Shown piece after piece: positions 47,112 to 60,034 of a stretch of DNA of 64,000 nt. The notes under the pieces are model-generated. The model saw only the letters and a program-made list of their open reading frames with translations. It ran no database searches and had not been told where the DNA came from. How positions within the stretch are numbered: the stretch's first letter is position 1; each line of letters opens with the position of its first letter. Source of the DNA: Hysterangium stoloniferum (lineage: Eukaryota; Basidiomycota; Agaricomycetes; Hysterangiales; Hysterangiaceae); NCBI GenBank assembly GCA_015178975.1, contig WHVD01000001.1, positions 4,092,001 to 4,156,000 of the forward strand, read 5' to 3'. Made by a program: the position numbers and the translations under genes.

Positions 47112-48825
47112 GAGATATGCATGTGGCAAGAAGTGATCGTAAGAATTACGAAACGGCCCCGGTGGCTTGTCACTTGCAGTCTCTCATCACGTTAGGAAAA
47201 CTTGAACACCGGTATCTGGCCCGTGCTAACCGTTCCACGGCAATACCACCATGGCAAGGGATCGACAGTTTAATGGGATGGCTGGGGTCTCTTGGAGATC
47301 AGCTCGGTCAAGTCCGATCCAATTGACTAGGGAGCCAGAGAAGTCTTGTGAGGTTCGAAAGGGTGGTGACCAACTTAGGTACATAATTGAACGGGGGCTT
47401 ATTCAAATCAGTGCTACGGATTCCAATTGGTCTGAATATGTATGACATTGCGTGAGGTTAGGGTTTCACGGTTAAAGTCTGATTGGATAAAGTCGGAAGA
47501 AATCATAGGCATTGCCTTAGCATGGGGCTGTTGAATTTTGGGGAATCTGATATGCGAGCCGCAAGGAGCAATATTAGTAAGCAGTTACTAGCGTATATAA
47601 TGACGATACATATATTGTAGTCCTTATCCGTTTACAACGAGTTAAACGTCACCTACTCAGACAAACGGGAAGTTATATGGTTTAGGAACAGCACTACCAA
47701 AAACTTAACAGGGGCGCCAACTTGAAAATTGGAGACATACTCCTCGCCTCCTCAATCACGTCATCAGGACAATGACCTCTGGCGTGGTGACATTGCTCTT
47801 TCCTCAACGAAATTTCAATTCTGATTCCCATACGTTGGGCGCTCCGCCCTTTGGCAAAAAGCTTCTACTGAATATTGGATTGTCATTGCACGTGCAAGTT
47901 TCCTTCATCGTGGCTGTTATCAATAGATCCCAGTCACATTCTTCCTGATACCCTATATCAAGAGAGGACACCCAGGCGTTACTGCATGGCACAGCCTCAT
48001 CGTAACAGTAGTATTCAACAGCAGACTATTGATGCCGAGTGATGCAATGATTTGGGGACAGCGGTCACTGGATGGTGCAGCCTTAGAGTGACAATGGTAT
48101 TGAACAGCAAACTATCGATGCCAAGTGATGTTGAAATACACTAAACGGCAATGATTTCGACACCTATGTATCTAGAAATGCCGTAAAGTTATGCATTGCT
48201 GTGTTCTTCGCGGGAATGTTCCACTGTGTATTGAATTCTAGAACGCGTTGCTTAAGTTCTCCACCTGAATCTTAAACGTGGACCAATGCGCTAATACTCT
48301 TGCGCTCATTAAATATTAAATACAAAATCTACTACAGCTATTTGACAGTGACCCATTGGAAAGACTGAAAAAGTGTAAACAGCCAGTGATAATGGATTTC
48401 AAAGTCCATTCTGTTAAGGAGCAAGGCAGCTATTGGACCAAGGCGACGAAATCAAGCACATCCCCCCCCCTAAAATGGTAACAGTCTATAATTTGGCGAA
48501 ATTCCGGACATGCTTTATTACTGCCTACGCTGTGCTACATAATGTCATATTTGGTAGGGACGTTGATGGAGTATAGGAATGTCTGATGATAAGCATGGGT
48601 GTGAGCAGTACATGCTGTACGACAGTGTGACGAGTTAAAGTGATGGTTGCAGGTTCGCTGCTGAAGATGGTGCTGAGAGCGCAGAATAATGATATAACGA
48701 GGGAAGAGTTGTTCGATAGTAAAATCCTATAGTCCGACGCTGAAATCGAAATGCTGTGCGACGCAATGCTGCGTATCGGCGATGCCTGGTCTGTCAGGGG
48801 AAATGTATAGAAATGAGGCGTGGCG
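47112..48825 (+). repeat. Left arm of the palindrome (inner part)
   Basis: Reverse complement of 50860-52110, from TGCATGTGGCAAGAAGTGAT (47118) to the GAGGCGTGGCG block (48815). A segment at about 47195-47360 is absent from the right arm. Non-coding in both arms. It ends at the central gene. Confidence 0.85.
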
Positions 48826-50695
48826 TTTCATAATCGGGGCGAAAAAAGCATATGGAGCCTCTCGTGCGATCACGGGGATCCATTACCAAATCCTTATCCA
48901 TCATCTTCAACACCTCTAGGCAGTACGAGTGTGAAACGACAGAGAGACCGGTGAAAGGGGTAGCAATCAAACACAGGAGACAGTAACAAACATTCTTAAA
49001 CAAGCCAGAGTCAGAGTCAAGTCCATTCAAATATAGCCAAACCATGACGAGAGGCTCTACCACATTTTCGATCCGTATTATGGTACACGAATATTCTGGA
49101 TCCGGAGAAACGGTAATGAGCTTTATGATGGTTTCAAGGATCCTGGACGCAGGATCGAAGTTCAGGTAATGTGTGTGGTGTTGGGTCAAGAAATGGCTAG
49201 AAAGGAAAGTAATGGTTGATATATCAGTTGACAGAGATATATGTACGACTTGCCGTAGATAGAGAGCCAGAAACGACGCAATGCGATCGACCTTCTTGGT
49301 GAAGTCAATGAGTATTGCCTTGTCTCCCAAGAAGCTATTCACAGCCCGTGCTCTTGAATCAAAAAACAATCCAACACCATCACGTTGTGGAGTAGCTTCA
49401 GCAGTGGTATCTAGAGCGACATCCAATAATGCCTCAGATAGGATTTTGAACCGCACATCCTGCCGTGAACATGCCACGGAGATCCGCATGTCGACGTCTA
49501 GTAGATAGTCTACTTTGCAAAGCCTTGTTCGGTCGCATCAGTCGTGGCTCAAGTCAGCCCAGTGTGAGGAAGATATCTCACCTTTGCAGTGAGGATTGCA
49601 AGTAAACGTGAATGACATTTAATGCTTGGGGTGACAGCTGACCTGATGTGCAGACATTGAATACCAAATGATCTAGCAGGGTGTAATTGTGGGGATTCCC
49701 ATGCCGAGAGAGATTTCGACAGAGAATTATGATGAATTCGGAGGCGACCTCGGTCCAGTGAGTGTGCAGGGGTCCACGCGCCAGACTCTTATACAGTGCT
49801 GACATAATTTCAGGCGAATCGTTGTCCCAGCGCCAACTAAACGCAAAACCTAACCATTGTAACATAAAACCGGTGTAATCAGCAGCCGATAGATGTTGAT
49901 CGACATTTGACGAGATAGAAAAAATTTCAGATGCCCGTCTTTGAACACGCCATGGGTACGACGGCCTGTGAAGATATTCAATGTTCAAAAGTTTGGCAGT
50001 AAATTTATGGAATGAATAATTGCTCGTACCGCATTAGATCCGCAGTCTCTTGCACGATTGTTCCAAAGCGGCACATGGACAAGGCGTTAAGGGGTCTGGC
50101 GCTATTTTTGCTCACGATCCGCTTGTATAATAATATCTTCCCTAACAATATCGCAACCTTTGCGCCATAAAGGACTACCCTGCCGATTCGCTCCTGGACA
50201 ACACCACAAAGGTGCCCTGGTCCATGAACACCATCTTCAGCGTCTGGGTCATAACTTGTTTCGCTGGCTCCCCAATCATACTTTCGGTCTCTATTGGGTC
50301 CGGAGCAATCTGGGATAATGAGCGTCTTGGGCGGGTAGAGGTGTGTTGCCTGATTTCTGCACTGTGAAAACCAGCGATCCATTGATTCAATAACGATGAT
50401 TATTTTCAAGGAATATGCGGCCCACAATTTCATCGACCCAAATGGATACTTGATCTTCAGACAGCTGTATATGACCATCATAGTCAATTCCCCGTAGGCA
50501 TAAATCATGGCCTGGTTCTGCGCAACTCCATTTATTTTGGAGGAGTCTGTGAGCCCTGAGTATCGTCTTAGTGGTTTCATCGTTTTTCTGAGCGTCAACA
50601 TTCATTACTGTGGCTGGTGGCGAAACCGAGGGGGATGAATTGTCAAGGCCGTCAACTAGAATTATGTTAGAGGGGGTAGCAGTAACGGTATCCAT
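48815..50695 (-). CDS. Unrecognised multi-exon gene at the palindrome centre
   Basis: Minus-strand open blocks in order: 50695-50387 (start MDTVTATPSNIILVDGLDNS, then LRAHRLLQNKWSCAEPGHDL, LCLRGIDYDGHIQLSEDQVS), a middle part with shifting frames, 49988-49578 (WRVQRRASEIFSISSNVDQH, QWLGFAFSWRWDND) and 49489-48794 (MRISVACSRQ..., YLRQVVHISLSTDISTITFL, ...DPRDR). The blocks look helical and are separated by plausible short introns. I do not recognise the family. It is the only unique sequence between the palindrome arms, so it exists once. Confidence 0.5.
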
Positions 50696-50859
50696 AGGTG
50701 CTTCCGGGGTATCATGAAATGAAGCGGATATGATCCATTATAAGGGATTAGACCAACATGTGCATTGCATTGCTGTTAATATCTTGGCTAAGCTTGGGGC
50801 AACTGACAGCACAGGGTAGTACGCGAGTCAGAAATAACCCGAGGCATCCCTGAAACGCC

Positions 50860-52110
50860 ACGCCTCATTGCTGTACATTTCGCCTGACAGACCAGGCATC
50901 GCTGATACGCAGCATTGCATCGCACAACATTTCGATTTCAGCGTCGGACTAAAGGATTTTACTATCGAACACTCATCTTCAGCAGCGAACCTGCAATCAT
51001 CACTTTAACTCGTCACACTGTCGTACAGCATGTACTGCTCACACCATACTTATCATCAGATATTCCTATAATCCATTAACGTCCCTGCCAACTATGCCAT
51101 TATGTAGCACAGCGTTAGGCAGTAATAAAGCATGTCCGGAATTTCGCCCAATTATTGACTGTTACCATTTTAGGGGGGTAATGTGCTTGATTTCGTCGTC
51201 TTGGTCCAATAGCTGCCTTGCTCCTTAACAGAATGGACTCTGAAATCCATTATCACTGGCTGTTTACACTTTTTCAGTCTTTCCAATGGGTCACTGTCAC
51301 TGTACTGGATGAATAGCTATAGTAGATTTTGTATTTAATGAACGCAAGAGTATTAGTGCATTTGGTCCACGTTTAAGATTCAGGTGGAGAACTTAAGCAA
51401 CGCGTTCTAGAATTCAATACACAGTGGAACATTCCCGCGAAGAACACAGCAATGCATAACTTTACGGCATTTCTAGATACATAGGTGTCGAAATCATTGC
51501 CGTTTAGTGTATTTCAACATCGCTTGGCATCGATAGTTTGCTGTTCAATACCATTGTCACTCTAAGGTTGCACCATCCAGTGATCGCTGTGTCCCCAAAT
51601 CATTGCATCACTCGGCATCAATAGTCTGCTGTTCAATACCACTGTTACGATGAGGCTGTGCCATGCAGTGACGCCTGGGTGTCCTCTCTTGATGTAGGGT
51701 ATCAGGAAGAATGTGACTGGGATCTATTGATAACAGCCACGATGAAGCAAACTTGCACGTGCAATGACAATCCAATGTTTCAGTAGAAGCTTTTTGCAAA
51801 GCGCCCAATGTATGTAAATCAGAATTGAATTTTCGTTGCAATGTCACCACGCCAGAGGTCATTGTCCCTGATGACGTGATCGAGGAGGCGAGGAGTATGT
51901 CTCCAATTTTCAAGTGGCGTTCCATGCTAAGGCAATGCCTTAATTTCAAATGATTTCTTCCGACTTTATCCTAACCTCACGCAATGTCATGCATGTTCTA
52001 AGCCCGATCACGCTCCGTTCGATTATGTACGTAAGTTGGTCACCACCTTACTAACGTGATGAGTGTGACAAACCACCCGGACCGTTTACGATCACTTCTT
52101 GCCACATGCA
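50860..52110 (-). repeat. Right arm of the palindrome (inner part)
   Basis: Mirror of 47112-48825; see the CACGCCTCATT block at 50872 and CTTGCCACATGCATATCC at 52107. It continues almost directly into the outer right arm, unlike on the left side. Confidence 0.85.
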
Positions 52111-54901
52111 TATCCTTGGCGGTGCTGTTCCTAGTCCGTATATGCTCGTGTCGATAGGTAAAGTGCGTTATGGACAAAATTGAGTAAACCCTAAACTCTC
52201 TGTTGTTTGATTTGTTACAAAAAACTCTATACATTATTAATCCCCACGCCTTCTTTGAATAAACCTGGAGGTATGAGTCTAAGATCTGAATAGAGATGCT
52301 GCCACACTAAATGTTTTCTACAAAAACTGTCAAGTTTTCCACAAAACGATCTACAAAATCATGTACAGTCTTCTACAAAAAGTACAGCCTAAAGGGTTAC
52401 CAGCAAGGGACGTTGGTAGCGGGAGAAATAGAAAAGGAAAATAGATGGCAAATAAGTGGTTAACGTGCGCCACTTGTGATTTTAAGTATCTAATGTGTGT
52501 TTCTTGGGTTTTCGGGCGCTTATTGATAATGACAAGTGCCGCACGATCCCTAGCTTCCCGGGAGTAGTTCGGCACTTAATGTCCAGCCGAGCGTAAGGAG
52601 AACTCTCATGCCTTCGTTCTCTACGACTACTCTGTCGATCCACAGTCTTTCAAATTTCGCTCACTGACATCTCATCATTCTTTTTATTTAATTATTTTAC
52701 CCACCCACCCTCCCTCACCTTGACGACAGTGGTAATATAGCAGTCATCAGTCTTAGAGTTGACCAAAATAAACCAAAATAGCGGAACAGCAAAGTGAGAG
52801 TTGTAAATGCATAAGAAAACCCGCCCTCCCGAGCGGCGAGTGTTCCCACGCATACGCGGAGAGCTGACACTCTCCCTCTACCCAACCATACCGCTCCTCA
52901 CACAGAGATTCCGCATTAGGCGAAGCTGGACATTTATATCGACCGCTGTGAAGTCCAACTGACTCAACATGTCCTCCCAGTATGCACAAGATCTTAGCTG
53001 CGCCGAATCACAGATACCGTTTGTCTCAGGTATTAAACCAAAGTTTACACTTATTCTAAACTGAGGCACGCAAGCAGAGGAAAAAGGAACGACCAACCGT
53101 GAACCTTCGTCTACCAATGTTCCCTCAAGCGAAACCGAGGCGGCATCCAGTAACGATAATGGCTTGGAAAGCGAGGACGATAACCCCTATAGCAAGCACG
53201 TTGAATCGGATTCAACCATATGGTCATTATATCTAAAGGAAACGGAAAAAGATGACAAAGAACTTGCCAACTCATTGCAAGTTGGTGTCGACGAGCTTCT
53301 CATATTTGTATGCTGAATACGTTCTCCTTCATAGATATTCAATTAATTCACAGCTTTTCAGGCGGGTTTGTTCGGAGCGATTCTTACCGCGTTCCTGATC
53401 GAAAGTAGGAAGGATTTGCAGGTAGATCCTGTTCAGGAAATCCTTCAGGCGCTTCAAAGTCACTTCGCTGTACCTACCTCTCAGCCTTTTCAAGTCTCCA
53501 AATCCTCCCTTGTTGTCAACTGTCTGTGGTTCACTAGTCTCGCTCTGACCCTCTTCAGTGCTCTTTGTGCTGTACTTGCAAGAGAATGGCTGGCGAAGTA
53601 TATTCCTGTATCCCCCGGAAGTCGTTCGAGTGATGCGTGCCAACGTCTCCTTCGTGTTAAGAGAGCACAGCAATGGCACCTCGAGTCAGTTGTTACTGGA
53701 ATCCCGCTTTTGATTCAACTAGCTCTCTTCCTTTTCTCGGCAGGTCTCGTCTTATTCACCTGGAATAATAGTGTAGCTTTGGGGGTTCTTATGCTTTTTT
53801 TGATAGTATTTGCAATCTTGCTATATGCACTCGGCACCGTTTTTCCCTTGTTGTCCCCCACTTGTCCCTTTCAGACAACAGCGTCACGGTTTTTCCCGGT
53901 TGTGTCTGCAAGCGCAAAGTATGACTCGTCCACATCAGACTACTGTGGGTCTTCGCCACCGACAAGGACGTATGCATTCAGAATTTCTGAATGGCTACAA
54001 CGCCTTCCTCGGTTCTTCGCCGAAATGCATGGCAAACCTCCACGGGCTGAACTTGAAGCTGATGTCCTGGCATGGGTGATTGCAAACTCCACATCGGAGG
54101 AGGCAGTTAACGAGGCACTTAGGGCTGTAGCAGGTGCTAAACAATGTCAACAGTTGCGGGTTGCATTGTGTCAACTAGCCGTCGCGGAGAAATTATGTAA
54201 AGTTCTGGAGAACTGCTTTCATCTCACCGCAGGCGTCGTCACTATACGCGATGCAGCGCTTGCGGAGGTTTCTCTCCTTGCAATGTCACGAGCCCTATCG
54301 CCGTTAACAGACAAACTCATGAACAAAGAGTACCTTACGCCCTTCAAAAGACTCCTACATGTTGGGAGACCATTACATCGGTTGGACAATTTAGATCCTT
54401 GCGTAAAGACATTGGCGTGGGCGGTGCATCTTGGTATTTGGGTAAACATAGATAACGGTAACCTAGAGGTGCCGACAGACCCACACATTGAAACGATGGC
54501 CACTATGGGGGCAGCACCATACGAACGAAGGACGTTAATGGTGGGGACTATTGATGGAGCACTGTCAGGAAAGGAGGGCTTACATGTAACCTGCGAACGG
54601 TTAATGTTAGCATATTGGCATCTTCGTAGGGATTTTTTCCATGGCATCGGTAAAGAAACTAATTGTTGGGCAGCGGGTTGCCGGAAAATGCTGGAAGAGA
54701 GGGGGTTAATAGCAGGTTAACTGTGTATAACATGAGTCAAAAAACACGTACCTAATTATTATCACAACAGGAAAAGAAAAAGAGTGGATGAAGAAAAAAG
54801 GGTTAAAAAAGCAGATGGTCCTGTGGAACGATTACTAGTGGAATGTGGTAAGAAAATGCCAAGTGGAAGAGGAGTACAATATGATATACACCGGTGTTCA
54901 G

Positions 54902-55184
54902 CTAGATTTCCAACTGGTATGGTCGGTGCCATCCCCGACATTGTTGCACTGTTGAAGGACTCTGACTGGCACGTTCGATAAAGGGCAGTATCGGTCCTGG
55001 AGAAGGTTTCAGAGCAATGTGCGGTGTGTAACAATGGGATGGGAATCCAGCTGATATTTGACCGTAGCCGAATTTCGAGCCGCCATTGCGGATGTCATTC
55101 CCGACATTGTTGCACTGTTGAAGTACTCTCACTCTGACGTTCGATCAAGCGCAGCATCAGCCCTGGTGAAAATTTCAGAACAAG
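54902..55184 (+). repeat. HEAT exon array, right arm, 5' block (two units)
   Basis: Two HEAT exons separated by one intron (ending GACCGTAG near 55061). The left arm has about eleven units here. Confidence 0.8.
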
Positions 55185-55730
55185 GTGATCCAATAAATCT
55201 TATCGAAGGATCTGTCTTAAGTCTCCACAGTGGAATTTCTCCTTCTCGTCAGGGCTGAAATACGTCTGGCTGTAGGATTGTCGGACACAAGACAATCAAC
55301 GCTGCGTGAGTCACTTTCAATTCCACTTCGCAGTATTCGCATTCCCTCTTTTTTTTCCTCTCATTCTGATCGATATTGCGGTAATCTAGGAAGTGTGCCC
55401 GATATGCGAGACCTCTCCGGATTATCTACCCGTCCTCTGTCGTCAACTGTGGATGTCTTGCATAGTACCGATTGTATTTTGCGTCATGAAGACATCAAGA
55501 TCATTCAATGCGTAACAATCACATGTATGTGAAGAGAGGTCACATTATTCATTCACTAATTTCCATCCCACTTTAAAGCGCGAGATTTTTACCTTACCTT
55601 ATCCAGATTCGACCTTAGAGCCCGAAAAGGAAAGTTCGCTCTGTTAATGGTGGTCTCTGCTTTGCATATATTTGGTCCGTGCACCAATTCCTCGTAAACC
55701 GCCATAATTCATAGACTTGTAGACGCATTT
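55185..55730 (+). other. Non-HEAT insert splitting the array (right arm)
   Basis: Counterpart of 35827-36362, including the open stretch ending RHEDIKIIQCVTITCM (55532). Its presence in both arms means it predates the palindrome. Confidence 0.5.
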
Positions 55731-57785
55731 GGAACCGCCATTACCACCGCCATTCCTGACGTTGTCACACTGATGAAGGACTCTGACTCTGACGTTCGAT
55801 CAAGTGCAGTATCGGTCCTGGGGAAGGTTTCCGCGCAAGGTGCAGTCTATGACAATGGGATGGGAATCCAACTGACGTTTGATCACAGCCGAATTTCGAG
55901 CCTCCATTGCGCCTGTCATTCGCGACATTGTTGCACTGTTGAAAGACTTTGACTGGGGCGTTCGATCAAGGGCAGTATCGGTCCTCGGGAATGTTTCGGA
56001 TCACGGTGCGGTGTGACAATAGAATGGGAATCCAGCTGACATTGACCGCAGCCGAATTTCGAACCGCCATTGCGGGTGTCATTTCCGAAATTGTTGCACT
56101 GTTGAAGCACTCTGACTGGCACGTTAGATCAAGCGCAGTATCGGTCCTGGGACATGTTTCAGAGCAAGGTCCGGTGTGTGACAATGGGAAGGGAATCCAG
56201 CTCACATTTGTACACAGGCGAATTTCGAGCCGCCACTGCGGGCATCATTCCCGACATTCTTGCACTATTGAAGGACTCTGACTCGGACGTTCGATTGAGC
56301 GCAGTATCGGCCCTGGGGAAGGTTTCAGAGCAAGGTGGGATGTGTGACAATGGATGGGAATCGAGCTGATATTTGACGACAGCAGAATTTCGAGCCGCCA
56401 TTGCGGGTGTCATTCCCGACATTCTTGCACTGCTCCAACACTCTGACTGGCGCGTTCGATCAAGCGCAGTATCGGTCCTGGGCAAGGTTTCAGAGCAAGG
56501 TGCGGTGTGTGGCAATGGAATGGGAATCCAGATAACATTTGGCCACAGCCAAATTTCGAGCCACCATTGCGGGTGTCATTCCCTACATTCTTGCACTGTT
56601 GAATGACTTTGACTGGCGCGTTCGATCAAGCGTAGCATCGGTCCTCGGGAATGTTTCAAAGCAAGATGCAGTGTGTGACAATGGAATCGCAATCCAGCTG
56701 ACATTTGACTACAATGGAATCGCAATCCAGCTGACATTTGACTACAGCCGAATCTCGATTCGCCATCGCGGGTGTCATTCCCGACATTGTTACACTGTTG
56801 AAGCACTCTGACTGGCACGTTCGATCAAGTGCAGTATCGGTCCTGGGGAATGTTTCAGAGCAAGGTGAGGTGTGTGACAATGGGATGGGAATCCAGCTGA
56901 CATTTGACCACAGCCGAATTTCGAGCCGCCATTGCGGGTGTCATTGACGACGTTGTTGTATTGCTGAGGGACTCTGACTCTGACGTTCGATCAAGCGCAG
57001 TATCGGCCCTGGGGAAGGTTTCAGAACAAGGTGCGGTGTGTGGCAATGGGATGGGAATCCAGCTGACATTTGACCACAGCCGAATTTCGAGCCGCTATTG
57101 CGGGTGTCATTCCCGACATTGTTGCACTGTTGAATGACTTTGATTGGCCCGTTCGATCAATCGCAGTATCGGTCCTGGGGAATGTTTCAGAGCAAGGTGC
57201 GATGTGTGAGGATGGGATGGGCAATCCAGCTGACATTTGCCACAACGAATTTCGATCCGCCATTCCGGGTGTTATTCCTGACATTGTTGCACTGTTGAAG
57301 GACCTTGACTGGCGCGTTCGATCAAGCGTAGTATCGGTCCTGGGGAATATTTGGGAGGGAGGTGCGGTGCGTTATAATGGGATAGGAATCCAGCTCACAT
57401 TTGACCACAGCCGAATTTCAAGCCGCCATTGCGAGTGTCATTCCGGGCATTGTTGCATTGTTGAACGACTCTAACTCTGGTGTTCGATCAAGCGCAGTAT
57501 CGGCCCTGGGGAAGGTTTTAGAGCAAAGTGCGTTGTGTAGATCGGAATCCAGCTGACATTTGACCACAGTTGTATATCGAACCGCCATTGGGGGTGTCAT
57601 TCCCGACATTCTTGCACCGTTGAAACACTCTGACTCTGGCGTTCGCTCAAGCGCAGTATTGGTCCTGGAGAAGGTTTCACAGCAAGGTACGGTGTGACAA
57701 TGGATGGGAGTCCAGCTGACATTTGACCTCAGCCGAATTTCGATCGGCCATTGTGGGTGTCATTCCCGACATCGTTGCACTGTTG
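55731..57785 (+). repeat. HEAT exon array, right arm, 3' block (about 13 units)
   Basis: Twelve introns counted by the ATCCAGCTGACATTTGAC word. One intron (about 56685-56745) contains a 33-bp internal tandem duplication of CAATGGAATCGCAATCCAGC and following bases. Confidence 0.85.
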
Positions 57786-58383
57786 GAAAACACATATTTA
57801 CAAACTCAAATACAAGTTGTTGACCTGCTTATTAAGCTGGCAGTTCATGGTACGTGCCCTTGACATGGAAGTCAACACCTTCCCCCTCATCCATGTGTTC
57901 AAAGATTGCTTTCGTGAAGCTATTATTGGCTGTAACTTACAACATCACTGTATATCCCTCGTTGATGCCGACAATGACAAACTCATTTCAGCTGGTGGAA
58001 AATTGTTTGTGGCTTTTGCTCAATATGGTAAACTTTAATTCTTTGCATCATTGACTCCTTTTACGGTCTTGCAGGTTACCTCATCAACATTAAGCTGCGG
58101 ATAGTTCTGTCTGCATTGTGCCATCTATATTTGCCCACACCACCTTTGCAACATAGTTGTACACTGATTGAAATTCTGTTAAAATCCAGTAAGTGTTTTT
58201 ATCCTCTAGTTATCATGAATGCTGATCATGGTAGCTTGTGTAAGTCATACCATTCTTGAAGTTGCTCATATTTTATCCTTCATAATACATTTCATGGGGG
58301 ATATTTCTTCTGAGCATATTCAGGCTTTGATCCTACAAATGGATAGACATGGATTATTAATAACATTATAGTTTCACAATATA

Positions 58384-58674
58384 CAGTGAGGGACAAAACC
58401 CTTCTAATGATTTCTAATTGTGCAAAGATTCTTGAATAACTCAAGAGCCACTGTAGCTTCAGATCTAAAATTTGGTGGGATGTTAGGTCTATATGTTATC
58501 TATTTACCCTAAAAATATCATGACATAAACATCAGTATTTCCTGCACTATAAATAAAATACTAACTAAAACACATTGGAAGGGGTTTTTGGCCCTGGTAT
58601 CAAAGAGAACACAAATCAAACAATCTAGTATTTGGTATAGCCTCCCTTCACTTTCAGAGCAGTCTCAATCCTTC
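58384..58674. mobile_element. Tc1/mariner-like transposon end, truncated
   Basis: Begins CAGTGAGGGACAAAA straight after a TA dinucleotide. The left palindrome arm has the uninterrupted CAATATAGTTTG site, so this is a TA-target insertion. The far part (AGTATTTGGTATAGCCTCCC then TTCAGAGCAGTCTCAATCC) resembles the sub-terminal sequence of Tc1/mariner elements. It is cut at 58675 by a family B LTR. No transposase is present. Confidence 0.6.
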
Positions 58675-59362
58675 TGTTAGGATCCATCTCATTTGGCCCT
58701 CTGCAACCTTATTTTGCCCTCCTCACTGTCTGGCATCCCACTGTTGGTACACCTACCCATGGTGACACTGTCCATGGTATCCCAACACTTGGTCTACTAT
58801 AGCTTTCCCTTTTTGTCATCCCATCCTGTCTCCATCCCAACACTCTCCTATCACCTGTTCTACATGTAAATGTTATTTACCACCTCATATCCTTTATAAT
58901 ACTTTTGTTACATTGCATTTAGTTCCACTTTGATCCCTACTTCTTCTCTGCTTCCTTTGACCCATCACTACTTTTCACTTCCTTGATTGAACCTCCTCCA
59001 CTCATCCATTACACCTTCATATAAAGTTCCTACCATGTATGCTACTATTCTTCAGTTCTAATATCAACTTAGGTTACCCCCATTTAGTCTTCAGCCACTT
59101 TACTTCCTCTCTAATATCCTTGAAGATTGTCATTGGCAAGCCATGACTCTTTATCTTACAACAACTCTTAGCATTTTGGCCCTCCAGTTGATTGAGCTAA
59201 GTGTTGTCTTTAGTTCTTATCATACTATCTGCTCTGTTTGAAATACCAGAGCACCTTAACAGTTCATATGAGGGCACAACACATAAATTGAAGCCAAGCT
59301 CCATCCATTTTATAGAATCAGACTTCCCAACTAGTATGATCTCTATTGTCAGCCCCACAACA
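58675..59362 (+). mobile_element. Solo LTR-like copy, family B (plus)
   Basis: Starts TGTTAGGATCC, ends ATTGTCAGCCCCACAACA. It is the best-preserved 5' end of the family in the window. Same internal order as the copies in 1-6 kb. Confidence 0.65.
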
Positions 59363-60034
59363 TAGGAGGTTGTTGTCACAACTGTCACAGTCACAACATT
59401 GACACAAAACATTCAAGGTAACCTTCAACTATTATTCAATTCATCTTTGACAAAATCTTTGACTAGACATTCTATTTGACATTTTTGACATCCTTGAAAA
59501 TATTCAATGAACATTTGACTTATTCAACTTGTCTCATTTTGATGTATGATTTCATTCTTAGGTCATAGTATAATCATAGTTTAATGAAGAAAGGTGTGGA
59601 GGGACAATGAAAAGAGTGAAGGAAGTCAGGCAGAAAATCTCTCCATTGTATACTAGTTGTCTGTAATATTAATTCAGTCTTGATCTTATCTTTTGTAATT
59701 GTTGTAAGGAGGATAACCCAAAACTTTAAAAGTTATTTATCTACTAAAGTATATATATTTATATTGTTTGTTGTAAAATTAATATTTAATCAAATTCAGT
59801 TAATTAGGTATCACTCTGAAGAATGCAAAAATATTAATATTTATCCTATATCTGACAAAATTTAGTCAAACAATCATCTATAGATTATTATTTTGGAATA
59901 AATTGAACAATGGGGATTGGTACCCCAGATAGTTCTGGTTAACTCTCTAAACCAACTAGATTTAAATTATATGAAATATATTTGAAAGTTTGCTTGTATA
60001 CAAGAGAATACATCACAACCCAAAGATTAAGTCA
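59363..60034. other. AT-rich, no gene
   Basis: Strongly AT-rich with short frames only; it leads into the minisatellite. Confidence 0.35.

Larger units (their letters stand above)
52969..58259 (+). pseudogene. DUF6535 - HEAT protein (right copy), broken
   Basis: Same structure as the left copy: start MSSQYAQDL (52969), exon 2 ending DELLIF, exon 3 (53362-54715) beginning AGLFGAILTAFLIESRKDLQ and still fully open over 451 codons, exon 4 from 54771. In exon 4 a net +2 change in an A/G-rich run (about 54792-54812) shifts the frame to an early stop. The first HEAT exon has TAA in place of a Ser codon in the VRSSAV motif (54979). Some later introns have lost the acceptor (near 57240). A shorter DUF6535-only product remains possible. 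Terminal exons and TGA (58257) match the left gene. Confidence 0.75.
52155..58382 (+). repeat. Right arm of the large palindrome (outer part)
   Basis: Mirror of 33010-40385. It ends at CACAATATA next to a Tc1/mariner-like end at 58384. Fewer HEAT units make it about 1.1 kb shorter. Confidence 0.9.

Noticed and set aside
49281-49508. 75-codon plus-strand frame
   Set aside because: Antisense to the central minus-strand gene and without a domain.
53329-53977. Minus-strand frames of 116 and 62 codons
   Set aside because: Antisense to the open DUF6535 exon 3 of the right gene.
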